DNA of 64,000 bases from Nocardioides dongkuii (GCF_014127485.1 NZ_CP059903.1:434001-498000), one strand, 5' to 3'. Positions 40,824 to 49,271 are shown, counted from the stretch's first letter. Notes: generated by a model from the sequence alone, not told the origin. Translations and numbers: made by a program.

Positions 40824-42113
40824 TCACCGACCCCCGAAGCGGACCGCGGCGACCCACTTGGTGTTGAGCACCCCAGGCATGGCGGGGACGATGATCCGCG
40901 CGGGGAAGCCGTGGTCCAGGGAGAGGTCGACGCCGTTGACCCGCAGCGCGAGCAGCGAGTCGGCGTGCCCCGCCTGGCCTGCGTTGAGCGCCGCCTGGCG
41001 GAAGGCTCCGCTCTCCTGCAGCGACTCGACCTCGGCGCCGTCGGGGTCCTCGACGCCGACCAGGGCGGCCAGGTCGCGCAGCCGGACGCCGGTCCAGGTC
41101 TCGGTGGTCGACCAGCCCTCGACGCAGGCGATCGGGAGCGTCGCGGTGTGCTGGGGCAGGGCCAGGAGCGCTGCTCGGTCCAGCTCGACCGGGTCCTGCC
41201 CCTCGGCGCCGGTGAGGACCAGCCGCCAGCCGCTGCCCACGGCCGCCGCGCTGATCCCCGCGGCCTCCGCCGTGCGGTTGACCGGGAAGTCGTTCGGACC
41301 GTCGCCGGTGTCGCGGCCCCGGGGGAGCAGGAGCGCGAGCTGGCGCGTGGCGCCGCCGACCGTCTGGCCCGCGGTCAGGGCGAGCACCATCAGCGAGCCG
41401 CCGCCCACCAGGGCCAGCGCGCCCCGGCGGCTCACGGTCGCGGGGGCGGGCGCCACGGCCACCAGGCTGTCGTCGGCGGGGTACGGCGCCGCGAGGTCAC
41501 GCGCGGGGTCCTCCGGGAGGGTCGACGCCAGCGGCGTCCGCAGCTCCTCGCGCAGCGAGCGCGACCGGAGCGCCGCGACCAGGAGCGGGAGCTTGAGGAT
41601 GACGTGGGAGACCAGCCCCGCCATGAACACCCAGGCCCCGTAGTAGTGGGCGGTGTAGAAGCTGAAGCCGAAGAGGTAGTCGTACTGGATGTTCAGCACG
41701 CCGGTCGCGATCTCGAACAGCAGCCCGCCGACGAGGAGCAGCAGGGAGAGCCGCTCGAGCAGGTGCGACGGCGAGCGCACGGGGGGCCATGACGTCAGCC
41801 GCGGGGCGACCGACCACAGCTTGGCGAGCACGACCGGCACCAGCACCAGCCCGAGGCCGACGTGCAGCCCCTGGGTGAGGCGGTAGAGCCACGCCGGGTC
41901 GGTCGGCCAGTCGAAGGACGGCAGGCGCAGCCACCCCACGTCGGCGGGGCGGGCCTGCCCCAGGCCCGGCCCGTACGCCGCGTAGGACAGCAGGCCGGTG
42001 AGTGCCACCACCGGCAGGGCGACCAGGAGCACCGCGCCGAGGACCGAGGTGAACCACGGGCCCCGCAGCGGGCTCCGCCACGCCCGTGGGTCCGCCCCCG
42101 GGGGACGCCTCAC
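40824..42113 (-). CDS. Membrane cytochrome b-like and molybdopterin (sulfite-oxidase-type) oxidoreductase
   Basis: 429 residues. Four N-terminal helices (about 20-45, 78-100, 120-141, 158-182) carry His84, His156 and His170, which could ligate b-type heme. A twin-arginine segment, Ser-Arg-Arg at 228-230 followed by the helix GALALVGGGSLMVLALTAG, then leads to an external molybdopterin domain with the expected Mo ligand Cys330 in LPIACVEGWS. A family with this four-plus-one topology (for example Sco3746) has been described in Streptomyces as needing both Sec and Tat for insertion. The substrate is unknown. GTG 42113 overlaps the methyltransferase stop. Confidence 0.85.
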   Translation of the reverse strand: MRRPPGADPRAWRSPLRGPWFTSVLGAVLLVALPVVALTGLLSYAAYGPGLGQARPADVGWLRLPSFDWPTDPAWLYRLTQGLHVGLGLVLVPVVLAKLWSVAPRLTSWPPVRSPSHLLERLSLLLLVGGLLFEIATGVLNIQYDYLFGFSFYTAHYYGAWVFMAGLVSHVILKLPLLVAALRSRSLREELRTPLASTLPEDPARDLAAPYPADDSLVAVAPAPATVSRRGALALVGGGSLMVLALTAGQTVGGATRQLALLLPRGRDTGDGPNDFPVNRTAEAAGISAAAVGSGWRLVLTGAEGQDPVELDRAALLALPQHTATLPIACVEGWSTTETWTGVRLRDLAALVGVEDPDGAEVESLQESGAFRQAALNAGQAGHADSLLALRVNGVDLSLDHGFPARIIVPAMPGVLNTKWVAAVRFGGR

Positions 42114-42778
42114 CCGGTGTGCCAGAGCGCCGGTGCGCCCAGGGGGTGCCGCAGCGTCGCGACCTGACGCCCCCCGGCGTGCCGCACCCCGTCCACGACC
42201 AGACCGGCCGAGACGGCGACCTCGTCGATGGCGTCCTCGCCCACGGTCGCCCAGGAGAAGGTGCCGGTGCTGCGCCCGTCGACCTGGAGGTGCACGTTCT
42301 CGTGCACCGCGAGCGCCCCCGATCCGGACAGCTCCACCAGCACGGTGCCGCCGGGGACGAGCAGGGCCGCCACCCGCCTCAGCAGCCGGACGGGCTGGCC
42401 GCCCAGACCGACGTTGCCGTCGGCGAGGAGGACGTGCTGCCACCGGTCGGGCACGGGGAGGTCGTCGAAGACGTCGTGGCGAAGGGCGTCGGCGCCGCGG
42501 GCGCGGGTCTGGCGGACGGCGACCGCGGAGATGTCGATGCCGAGGACCCGGATCGCGCGCGCCGCCAGGGCGCCGGCGAGGCGCCCCGGGCCGCAGCCCA
42601 CGTCGAGGGTCGGTCCGTCGCAGGGGTCCACGAGCAGCTCGAGGTCGGCGGGCGAGGCGGGTCCCGACCACAGGTCCGCGGTCATCGGTCGTCGCCGGCC
42701 GTCGGCCGTCACGAGCAGGCAGGGCCGGCCGGTGAACGCGGCGTCCATCGCCTCGGCGGAACTGAGCTCCGCGGTCAT
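42110..42778 (-). CDS. Class I SAM-dependent methyltransferase
   Basis: 222 residues. TLDVGCGPGRLAGALAARAIRVLGIDISAVAV (about 56-88) is a textbook SAM site, followed by HDVFDDLPVPDRWQHVLLADGNVGLGGQPVRLLRRVAALLVPGG. The substrate is unknown; ArsM-type cysteines are lacking. It is coupled by 4 bp to the molybdenum oxidoreductase and follows the DUF2064 and glycosyltransferase genes on the same strand, so it may methylate the glycosylated product of this operon. The ATG at 42778 was chosen because upstream in-frame sequence lacks family character. Confidence 0.82.
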   Translation of the reverse strand: MTAELSSAEAMDAAFTGRPCLLVTADGRRRPMTADLWSGPASPADLELLVDPCDGPTLDVGCGPGRLAGALAARAIRVLGIDISAVAVRQTRARGADALRHDVFDDLPVPDRWQHVLLADGNVGLGGQPVRLLRRVAALLVPGGTVLVELSGSGALAVHENVHLQVDGRSTGTFSWATVGEDAIDEVAVSAGLVVDGVRHAGGRQVATLRHPLGAPALWHTG

Positions 42779-42872
42779 GGGGACCCACCGTCGTCGAGCC
42801 CGCCGGGAGAGGTCATGGGGATGCTTCGGAGCGGCGTCCCGATCGGATGGGTGGCCCGGTGGTCGGGAGTGG

Positions 42873-43538
42873 TCACGGCCGGACGCCGGCCCACGTCCGC
42901 GCGAAGCGGCTTCCGGGGGCGGACGTGGCGACGGCCTCGGCGTCCGGGAGCGTGTCGACGTCGCGGACCGTTGTGGTCGTCGCCACCAGCATCCCGGTGG
43001 CCTCGAGCGCCCGGCGGGTGTCGGCGTACGTCGTGGCGGTCGACATCGCCACGTCCCGCAGCGGCGCGGCGGCCCGCGGGTCGCGGAGCGCCAGCACCCA
43101 CCAGCCACCGTCCTCGGCCGGGCCCAGCACCGCGTCGTGACGGCCGGCGTCGAGCGCGGCGACAGCACGGAGCAGCAGCTCCGGGGTCACCTGCGGCGTG
43201 TCCATACCGACCTGTACGACGGGCCCGGGCCCGGCCGACGCGAGGTCTGCGTGGGCGTGCACCAGCCGCTCGGCGAAGCCGTCACCGCGCTGGGGCCGGA
43301 CCGTCCAACCGGCGAGCGCGGCCTCGATCTCCGCGTGCAGGACGCCCTCCGCGAGGTCGCCGGCGAGGGCGAGGTGGCAACGCTCGGCCCCGAAGGCCTC
43401 GGTGCACGCGGCCAGGGTGTCGAGGAGCGCGGCCGCGGCAACCTCCGCGGCCCGGGTCATGCCGATGTCGGCGCCGAGCCGCGTCTTGGCCTGCCCCGGC
43501 ACCGGCACCTTGGCCACGACCAGCGCCCGGGCGCTCAC
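42873..43538 (-). CDS. DUF2064 (TIGR04282-type) nucleotidyl/glycosyltransferase-like protein
   Basis: 221 residues with a GT-A-like fold: ALVVAKVPVPGQAKTRLG at the N-terminus, VVQVGMDTPQVTPELL in the middle (in place of the GSDxP of relatives), and LGPAEDGGWWVLALRDP. This is the DUF2064 signature. Members are called glycosyltransferases or nucleotidyltransferase-like but few are characterised. GTG at 43538 overlaps the GT2 stop by 4 bp. The M. tuberculosis counterpart pair is Rv0539 (GT2) and Rv0540 (DUF2064), in the same order. Confidence 0.87.
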   Translation of the reverse strand: MSARALVVAKVPVPGQAKTRLGADIGMTRAAEVAAAALLDTLAACTEAFGAERCHLALAGDLAEGVLHAEIEAALAGWTVRPQRGDGFAERLVHAHADLASAGPGPVVQVGMDTPQVTPELLLRAVAALDAGRHDAVLGPAEDGGWWVLALRDPRAAAPLRDVAMSTATTYADTRRALEATGMLVATTTTVRDVDTLPDAEAVATSAPGSRFARTWAGVRP

Positions 43539-44191
43539 GCCAGCACCCGCCAGAAGTCCCGCGCCGTGCGCACGGTCCCGAGCACCGTGCCGGAGACCTT
43601 GGAACGGGTGCCCTCCGCGCGGGGGTGGTAGGAGACGTCCCGCTCCGTCACGCGCCACCCGGCGTTCGTCGCCTTCGAGATCAGCTCCACGGGATACCCG
43701 AAGCGCCGGTCCTGCACGTCGAGGTCGAGGAGCGCCTGGCGGCGGCAGACCCGCATCGGGGCGATGTCGTGGGGCGTCATGGCGATCCGCCGGCGCAGCC
43801 ACGCCACGATCAGCGCGTTGCCCGCGCGGGCGTGCCAGGGCCAGACCCCGCGGGTGACCGGCCGCCGGCGGCCCACGGCCAGGTCGGCACGGCCGGACGC
43901 GACGTCGTCGATGAGCGCCAGCAGCTCGGCGGGGTCGAACGAGCCGTCGCCGTCCATCACCGCGACCAGGTCGTGCGTCGCGGCGAGCACGCCGGCGTGC
44001 ACCGCCGCGCCGTACCCCGGGCGGTCCTCCCGGACCACGGTGGCGCCGAGCCGGCGGGCCACCTCGGCGGTGTCGTCGAGCGAGCCGTTGTCGACCACCA
44101 CCACCGCGAGCTGGTCGGGGACCCGGGGGAGCAGCGCGGCGAGCGCCGGGCCCTCGTCCTTGCAGGGGAGGACGAGGTCGCAGACGGTCAT
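43535..44191 (-). CDS. Family 2 glycosyltransferase (dolichyl/polyprenyl-phosphate sugar synthase-like)
   Basis: 218 residues. GT-A fold with CDLVLPCKDEGPAL, VVVVDNGSLDDTAEVARRLG, the metal-binding DGDGSFDP (DxD), and VGRRRPVTRG. No C-terminal membrane helices, so it resembles soluble DPM1-like synthases that move a sugar from a nucleotide sugar to a lipid phosphate. It is the first gene of the minus-strand operon (GT2, DUF2064, methyltransferase, Mo oxidoreductase, two small genes), and is divergent from the 44251 membrane protein. A GGGGAG ribosome site precedes the ATG. Confidence 0.88.
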   Translation of the reverse strand: MTVCDLVLPCKDEGPALAALLPRVPDQLAVVVVDNGSLDDTAEVARRLGATVVREDRPGYGAAVHAGVLAATHDLVAVMDGDGSFDPAELLALIDDVASGRADLAVGRRRPVTRGVWPWHARAGNALIVAWLRRRIAMTPHDIAPMRVCRRQALLDLDVQDRRFGYPVELISKATNAGWRVTERDVSYHPRAEGTRSKVSGTVLGTVRTARDFWRVLA

Positions 44192-44238
44192 GGCTCCCCG
44201 GTGCCCTGCCCGAAACCCCGCCGCGTGGGTCGCCGCCC

Positions 44239-44244
44239 TAGGGT
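44239..44244 (+). promoter_or_regulatory. -10 hexamer TAGGGT, leaderless start of the 44251 gene
   Basis: TAGGGT is followed by exactly 6 nt and the GTG at 44251; no Shine-Dalgarno sequence is present. Confidence 0.6.
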
Positions 44245-44250
44245 CGGCCC

Positions 44251-45591
44251 GTGACCCCGCCCCGCGCCCGCCTCGCGCCTGCGCTCGGGCTGGGCGTCGC
44301 CGTCGTCCTGGTCGTGCTCGCGTTCGCCCTGCCGCCCCTGCTGGACTGGGAGGTGGCCGCGCGGGCGCCCCGGTCCGCCTCCGACCGTGAGGTGCCGCCC
44401 CTGCACGGGCTGTGGGACCCCCAGGCGTGGGGGCCCGGGACGCTGCCGGCGGTGCTCCTGGCCCTGCTCGCCTGGAGGTACGCCGCGGGGCTGGCCGAGC
44501 GGCTCCCGTGGCGGCTGCTCCTCGCCGCGTCGTACGCCGCGGGGCTGGCGTGGCTGCTCGCGCTGGCGCTCGTGGACGGCACCGACGGGCTGACCCGGGT
44601 GCTGGGCAACGAGTTCGAGTACCTCCCGACGGCGCGGGAGGTCGACGACGTCGGCGCCCTGCTGCGCGGGTACGTCGACCGGATCCCCTCCGACGCCGAG
44701 GACAACTGGGTCACGCACGTGGCCGGCCACCCGCCCGGGGCGCTGCTGTTCTTCGTCCTGCTGGTGGGGGTGGGTCTGGGCGGCGACCTGGCCGCGGCGC
44801 TGGTGGTGGTGGCGGTCGCGGCGACCACCGCGCTCGCGGTGCTCACGACGCTGCGGGCGCTCGGGGCCGAGGACGTCGCGCGGCGCGCCGCCCCCTTCCT
44901 CGTGCTCACCCCCGCCGCCGTGTTCATGGCGGTCTCCGCCGACGCGATCTTCGCGGCCGTCGCGGCGTGGGGGATCGCGGCGCTCGCGCTCGGCGCCACC
45001 CGCACCGCCCAGGGGCCCGCCGTGGCCTGGTCGGTGCTCGCCGGGCTGCTGCTCGGGTACGGCACCCTGCTCTCCTACGGGCTGCCGCTCGTCGGCCTGG
45101 TGGCGCTCGCCGTGCTGGTGGCGGCGCGCTCCTGGCTGCCGTTGCCGGTCGCCGCGGTCTCCGCGCTCGCGGTCGTGCTGGGGTTCGCCGCCGCCGGCTT
45201 CGCGTGGTGGGAGGCCTACCCGGTGCTCGTCGAGCGCTACTGGGACGGCATCGCCGCGGACCGGCCCGCGGCGTACTGGATGTGGGCGAACCTCGCCGCG
45301 CTGCTGGTCTCCGCCGGCCCCCTGCTCGGGGCCGGGCTCGCGCACGCGGCGGCCACGGCCCGGCAGGCGTCCCGTCCGGCGGTGCTGCTGGTCGGCGCGG
45401 CCGTCGCTGCCGTCCTGGTCGCGGACCTGTCCCGGATGAGCAAGGGCGAGGTCGAGCGGATCTGGTTGCTCTTCGTCCCGTGGCTGACGGTCTCGCTGGC
45501 GCTCCTGCCCCCGGGCTGGCGGCGCTGGGGGCTCCTCCTGCAGCTGGCCTGCGCCCTGGTCGTCCAGCACCTGCTCTACACGAGCTGGTGA
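44251..45591 (+). CDS. Polytopic membrane protein, GT-C-like (Rv0541c-like)
   Basis: 446 residues with about 11 hydrophobic helices. Between helices is an exposed acidic loop (about 125-160: LGNEFEYLPTAREVDDVGALLRGYVDRIPSDAEDNWVTHVAGHPPG) and then helix-rich sequence. The layout, a loop with acidic residues and HPPG after the early helices, resembles GT-C lipid-linked glycosyltransferases. M. tuberculosis Rv0541c has a similar size and neighbours. It would use a polyprenyl-phosphate sugar, such as one made by the divergent GT2 enzyme. The catalytic role is inference. Leaderless GTG. Confidence 0.75.
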   Translation: MTPPRARLAPALGLGVAVVLVVLAFALPPLLDWEVAARAPRSASDREVPPLHGLWDPQAWGPGTLPAVLLALLAWRYAAGLAERLPWRLLLAASYAAGLAWLLALALVDGTDGLTRVLGNEFEYLPTAREVDDVGALLRGYVDRIPSDAEDNWVTHVAGHPPGALLFFVLLVGVGLGGDLAAALVVVAVAATTALAVLTTLRALGAEDVARRAAPFLVLTPAAVFMAVSADAIFAAVAAWGIAALALGATRTAQGPAVAWSVLAGLLLGYGTLLSYGLPLVGLVALAVLVAARSWLPLPVAAVSALAVVLGFAAAGFAWWEAYPVLVERYWDGIAADRPAAYWMWANLAALLVSAGPLLGAGLAHAAATARQASRPAVLLVGAAVAAVLVADLSRMSKGEVERIWLLFVPWLTVSLALLPPGWRRWGLLLQLACALVVQHLLYTSW

Positions 45592-45595
45592 GGGG

Positions 45596-46642
45596 TCAGG
45601 CCCGCAGCGGAGCGGTCGCGAACGTCTCGAGCCCGGCCGCGGGGTGCACCTGCGCGGTGAACCCGAGCCCGGCCTTGGCCCGCTCCGGGCTCGCGACGAC
45701 GTGCCGCACGTCCCCGAGGCGGTAGCCGCCGGTCACCTCGGGCGCGATCCCGCCCCCGACGCCCCGGCCCACCAGCTCCGCGACCTCGCGGATGGTGATC
45801 GGGTGCCCGGAGGCGACGTTGTACGCCGCGTACCGGCCGGTGCGCTCGGCGGTGACGGCCTCGAGCGCGGCGACGTTGGCGCGGGCGACGTCGTCGACGT
45901 GCACGAAGTCGCGCACCTGCGCCCCGTCCTCGAAGACCCGGGGCCGCTCACCGCGCTCGAGGGAGGAGCGGAACATCGCCGCCACCCCGGAGTACGGCGT
46001 GTCCCGGGGCATGCCCGGTCCGTAGACGTTGTGGTAGCGCAGGGCGACCGCGGCGGCGTCCGCCTGCCGCACCCACGCCGACGCGTAGTGCTCCTGGGCG
46101 AGCTTGCTGGCGGCGTAGGAGCTGCGCGGGTCCAGCCGGGCGTCCTCGTCCACGACCGCCCACCCCAGGGCCGCGCCGCAGACCGGGCACCGGTTCTCGA
46201 AGTCGCCCGCGTCGAGCGCGGCGCGCGTGCGCGGTGGCGGGGCCTGCTCGCCGTGCTCGGGGCAGATGTAGCGCCCCTCGCCGTACACGACCATCGAGGA
46301 GGCGAGCACCAGCCGGTCGACGCCGGCCGCGTGCATCGCGGCGAGCAGCGCGGCGGTGCCGAGGTCGTTGTGGCCGGCGTACTCGGGGAGGTCGGCCACC
46401 GTGACGCCCGCGCCGACGACGGCTGCCTGGTGGCACACCGCGTCCACCTCGGCCAGCAGGTCCGGTCCCCAGGCGCCAGCGTCCCGGACGTCGAGGAGGT
46501 GCGTCCCCGGCGGCGGCTCGGCGCGGCCGTGGGCCTTGTCGAGCATCAGGTCGACCCGGACCACGTCGTGCCCCGCCGCCTCGAGGGCGGTGCCGATCGC
46601 TGTGCCGATGAACCCGGCGGAGCCGGTCAGCAGCACCCTCAC
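45596..46642 (-). CDS. NAD-dependent sugar epimerase/dehydratase (GalE3-like) with zinc-ribbon-like insert
   Basis: 348 residues. Extended SDR: TGSAGFIGTAIG at the N-terminus, catalytic YAASK (in RSSYAASKLAQEHYA) with SSMVVYGE upstream, and YHNVYGPGMPRDTPYSGVAAMFRSSLERG. Between the strand bearing VYGEG and the YxxxK helix lies an insert of about 40 residues with ICPEHGE and NRCPVCG, four potential zinc ligands (Cys, His, Cys, Cys). M. tuberculosis Rv0536 (galE3) occupies the same position beside an MTA phosphorylase. The sugar is unknown. GTG 46642 overlaps the phosphorylase stop; it converges on the 44251 gene with only 4 bp between the stops. Confidence 0.85.
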   Translation of the reverse strand: MRVLLTGSAGFIGTAIGTALEAAGHDVVRVDLMLDKAHGRAEPPPGTHLLDVRDAGAWGPDLLAEVDAVCHQAAVVGAGVTVADLPEYAGHNDLGTAALLAAMHAAGVDRLVLASSMVVYGEGRYICPEHGEQAPPPRTRAALDAGDFENRCPVCGAALGWAVVDEDARLDPRSSYAASKLAQEHYASAWVRQADAAAVALRYHNVYGPGMPRDTPYSGVAAMFRSSLERGERPRVFEDGAQVRDFVHVDDVARANVAALEAVTAERTGRYAAYNVASGHPITIREVAELVGRGVGGGIAPEVTGGYRLGDVRHVVASPERAKAGLGFTAQVHPAAGLETFATAPLRA

Positions 46643-47439
46643 GGTCCCGGCACCTCGTAGGTGAGCTCGATCCCGTCCGACCAGGTGGAGCACGTGCACC
46701 TGGCGGGGTCGGGGAGGTCGGCGACCACCCGGGTCAGCAGGGCGGTGAGCCGCTCCAGGTTCTCCCGGAACAGCGCGAAGATCTCCTCCTGGCCGACCCC
46801 GGCCCCGGCGTCGATGCCGGCGTCCATGTCGGTCACCAGCGCCAGCGGGGCGTAGCACTGGCCCAGCTCGCGGGCCAGCGCCGCCTCGGGGGCGCCGGTC
46901 ATGTTGATGAGCGACCAGCCCGCCGCGGCGTACTGCTGCGACTCGGCGCGCGTGGAGAAGCGGGGGCCCTCGACCACCACCATCGTGCCGCCGCGCCGCA
47001 CCTGCGGGTCGGCGCCGGCGAGCGCCTCCGACAGCCGGTCGCAGTAGGGGTCGGCGAAGGGCAGGTGGACCGCCCCGGACTCCACGAAGGACCCGACCCG
47101 GCGGTGGGTGCGGTCGACGAGCTGGTCGGGCACGACCAGGTCGCCCGGCGCCACCTCCGGCCGCAGGCCCCCGACCGCGCACGGGCCCAGGACCTGGCGG
47201 ACCCCGAGCGAGCGCAGCGCCCAGAGGTTCGCGCGGTACGGGATCGCGTGCGGCGGGTGCTCGTGGTGCCGTCCGTGCCGCGGCACGAACGCCACCCGCC
47301 GGCCGGCGACCGTGCCGACCGAGATCGGCGCCGAGGGGGCGCCGTACGGCGTGTCGACCTTGTGCTCCTCCGCGTCGTCGAGGAAGGAGTAGAACCCCGT
47401 GCCGCCGATGACCGCCACGTCGGCGATGCGTTCGTCCAT
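46639..47439 (-). CDS. mtnP: S-methyl-5'-thioadenosine phosphorylase family protein
   Basis: 266 residues. VAVIGGTGFYSF at the start, FVPRHGRHHEHPPHAIPYRANLWALRSLGV (phosphate and ribose site), VVVEGPRFSTRAESQQYAAAGWSLINMTGAPEAALARELG (substrate loop with NMT) and LVTDMDAG. It phosphorolyses MTA, or related 5'-deoxynucleosides, to adenine and a pentose phosphate; the exact nucleoside cannot be read from sequence. First gene of a two-gene operon with the epimerase. A weak CACAGT hexamer lies 7 nt before the ATG. Counterpart: Rv0535. Confidence 0.9.
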   Translation of the reverse strand: MDERIADVAVIGGTGFYSFLDDAEEHKVDTPYGAPSAPISVGTVAGRRVAFVPRHGRHHEHPPHAIPYRANLWALRSLGVRQVLGPCAVGGLRPEVAPGDLVVPDQLVDRTHRRVGSFVESGAVHLPFADPYCDRLSEALAGADPQVRRGGTMVVVEGPRFSTRAESQQYAAAGWSLINMTGAPEAALARELGQCYAPLALVTDMDAGIDAGAGVGQEEIFALFRENLERLTALLTRVVADLPDPARCTCSTWSDGIELTYEVPGP

Positions 47440-47555
47440 GGGCCTCACTGTGCCAGGGCCGACCACGCGGCGAGTCGTGGACCAATCCGGACCGGCCCCG
47501 GCGCCGAAGAACCGAGGACAGGCACGGCACCCCAGTCCCAAGGATGTGTTCTCCC

Positions 47556-48251
47556 ATGCGTACTCGCTACGCAACTCCCCAGCGCGTCGCCTCCGGCATC
47601 GCCGTGGCCGCGCTCCTCGCCTTCCCGCTCAGCTCCTGTGGCTCCGACGACGACTCCTCGGTCTCCGGAAGCTCCTCGTCCTCCTCGTCCTCCGCCTCGT
47701 CGTCCGCGGCTCCGAAGCCGGTCGCCGTCGTGGAGGCGCTCAGCGGTCAGAACACCGCGATCGCCCTCGACAAGGGCTTCACCGACGCGTTGGCCTCCCT
47801 CAAGCTCACACCGGGCGTGGAGGGCGACGCCAAGCTGACCGACGGCTCGCTCGTCTTCCCGATCACCGGCGGCAACGTCTCGGTCTTCGAGCCCGGCTCG
47901 GTCCCGAACTACGTGGTCGGCCAGATCCAGCACGAGGGCTCGGGTCTCTCGCTGAGCGCCGGTGACACCACGGTCACCCTGACCAACCTGAACGTCGACC
48001 CGGGCGTCTCGCGCGTGTACGGCGACGTCGCGGTCAACGGCGAGACCGCCGTGACCAGCGCGTACCTCTTCGAGCTGGACGGCAGCACCCTCAAGCCGCT
48101 GCAGACCCAGGGCGACACCGCCATCCTCGAAGGCACCCAGGTGAAGATCTCCGACGTGGCGGCACCGCTGCTCAACGAGACCTTCAAGACCGACGCCGTC
48201 AAGCCCGGCCTCCTGGTCGGCACCGCGACGATCACCGTCAACACCCAGTGA
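47556..48251 (+). CDS. Putative lipoprotein, HtaA-like beta-rich domain
   Basis: 231 residues. The signal peptide ends with a lipobox FPLSSCGS, so Cys29 should carry the lipid. A Ser-rich linker follows (GSSSSSSSSASSS), then a compact beta-rich domain (about 60-231) with LSGQNTAIALDKGFTDALASLKLTPGV, GGNVSVFEPG, QIQHEGSGLSLSAGDTTVTLTNLNVDPG. The pattern of G-L-xL-xx-G-x-TTVxLTNLxVD and a PLL-NETF end recalls HtaA-like domains of actinobacterial surface proteins, though this is tentative. The ATG at 47556 is preferred over 47544 because AAGGA precedes it at a workable distance. Monocistronic. Confidence 0.72.
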   Translation: MRTRYATPQRVASGIAVAALLAFPLSSCGSDDDSSVSGSSSSSSSSASSSAAPKPVAVVEALSGQNTAIALDKGFTDALASLKLTPGVEGDAKLTDGSLVFPITGGNVSVFEPGSVPNYVVGQIQHEGSGLSLSAGDTTVTLTNLNVDPGVSRVYGDVAVNGETAVTSAYLFELDGSTLKPLQTQGDTAILEGTQVKISDVAAPLLNETFKTDAVKPGLLVGTATITVNTQ

Positions 48252-48335
48252 GCTGACCCTCCGGCGTCCGGGTGTCGGGAGTGTGCGTCCCGGTCTGCAC
48301 GGAGCCCTCCTATCATGGCGCCGGAGGTTCCCCCT

Positions 48336-49067
48336 GTGAGCAACGACGAGTACGTCGACGCCGACACCGACGTGGTGGACGGCGTAGCCAAGCCCTCGGT
48401 GCGGGCCGCGCTGAGCCGGGACCGGATCGTCGGGGCTGCCGTCGACTTCATCGACGAGGAGGGCCTCCCGGGCCCGACCATGCGCAGGTTGGGGCAGCGC
48501 CTGGGCGTCGAGGCGATGTCGCTGTACCGGTACGTCCCGAGCCGCGAGGACCTCCTGGACGCCGTCGTCGAGCACGTGATGGCCGAGATGGAGGCCGACC
48601 CCGACGTCGTCGACTCCCCGGTGAACGGCTGGCAGGACTTCCTCCAACGTCTCGCCCACGCCGTACGTCGGATGGGCATCGCCCACCCCAAGGTCTTCCC
48701 GCTGGTCGCGTCCCGGCCGCTGGAGGCGCCCTGGCTGCGGCCGCCGCTGCGCAACGTGTCGTGGGTCGAGCGCTTCCTCAACGCCCTGCTCGAGGAGGGC
48801 TTCGACGACGACGGCGCGGTCGGCGCCTACCGCGCCTTCTCCAGCTTCCTGCTCGGGCACCTGCTCCTCGAGGTCGCCATCCACGGCGCCGACGTCGGCC
48901 CCCTCGACACCCTCGAGGAGGACAACCACGACCGCGACCTCAGCGAGTACCCGACGGTGGCCCGCCTGCGGCCCTCGCTCTCCGAGGACCAGTCCGCCAT
49001 CGAGTTCGAGGACGCGCTCGAGGAGCTGCTGCGGCGGCTCGAGCTGATTCGCAACGGGACCGTCTGA
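48336..49067 (+). CDS. TetR-family regulator
   Basis: 243 residues. The helix-turn-helix region is clear: SRDRIVGAAVDFIDEEGLPGPTMRRLGQRLGVEAMSLYRYVPSREDLLDAVVEHV (about residues 27-80), with the SLYRYV recognition helix. The ligand domain ends in an acidic coiled region (EFEDALEELLRRLELI). The GTG at 48336 has GGAGG 8 nt upstream; an ATG at 48315 is also in frame. Its target is unknown. A 17-bp palindrome at 49272 downstream is the nearest operator candidate, before a small cysteine protein and the OYE-type reductase. Confidence 0.85.
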   Translation: MSNDEYVDADTDVVDGVAKPSVRAALSRDRIVGAAVDFIDEEGLPGPTMRRLGQRLGVEAMSLYRYVPSREDLLDAVVEHVMAEMEADPDVVDSPVNGWQDFLQRLAHAVRRMGIAHPKVFPLVASRPLEAPWLRPPLRNVSWVERFLNALLEEGFDDDGAVGAYRAFSSFLLGHLLLEVAIHGADVGPLDTLEEDNHDRDLSEYPTVARLRPSLSEDQSAIEFEDALEELLRRLELIRNGTV

Positions 49068-49111
49068 CCGTCCGCACCCCCGAGACGGCGCTCCCCGCCG
49101 ACCCGTTTTCG

Positions 49112-49176
49112 GGATAGTCCGGCACGTTTCGGTCGTGAAACGCCGCCGGGGGCGACCGGAACGTGCCGGACTATCC
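49112..49176. terminator. Long inverted repeat after the TetR gene
   Basis: A 24-nt arm (49112-49135, beginning GGATAGTCCGGCACG) pairs with 49153-49176 (ending CGTGCCGGACTATCC) with one U-G wobble and a 17-nt loop. It starts 45 bp after the TetR stop. A terminator is likely, but the length is unusual. The rest of the 49068-49334 stretch holds the palindrome at 49272 and no gene that I can support. Confidence 0.65.
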
Positions 49177-49271
49177 GCAGAACGGCCCCAGCGGGGTACT
49201 CCGCCACTGGCTTGCTGTTCTGACGGTCCGCAACGACACGGGTGTGTCGGACTACCCCGTTCGACGAAGGG

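Noticed and set aside
42110..47439. Arsenosugar biosynthesis cluster, suggested by the TIGR04282 family name, a methyltransferase and a nucleoside phosphorylase.
   Set aside because: There is no radical SAM ArsS, the methyltransferase lacks ArsM cysteines, and the same gene set occurs in mycobacteria without such chemistry being shown.
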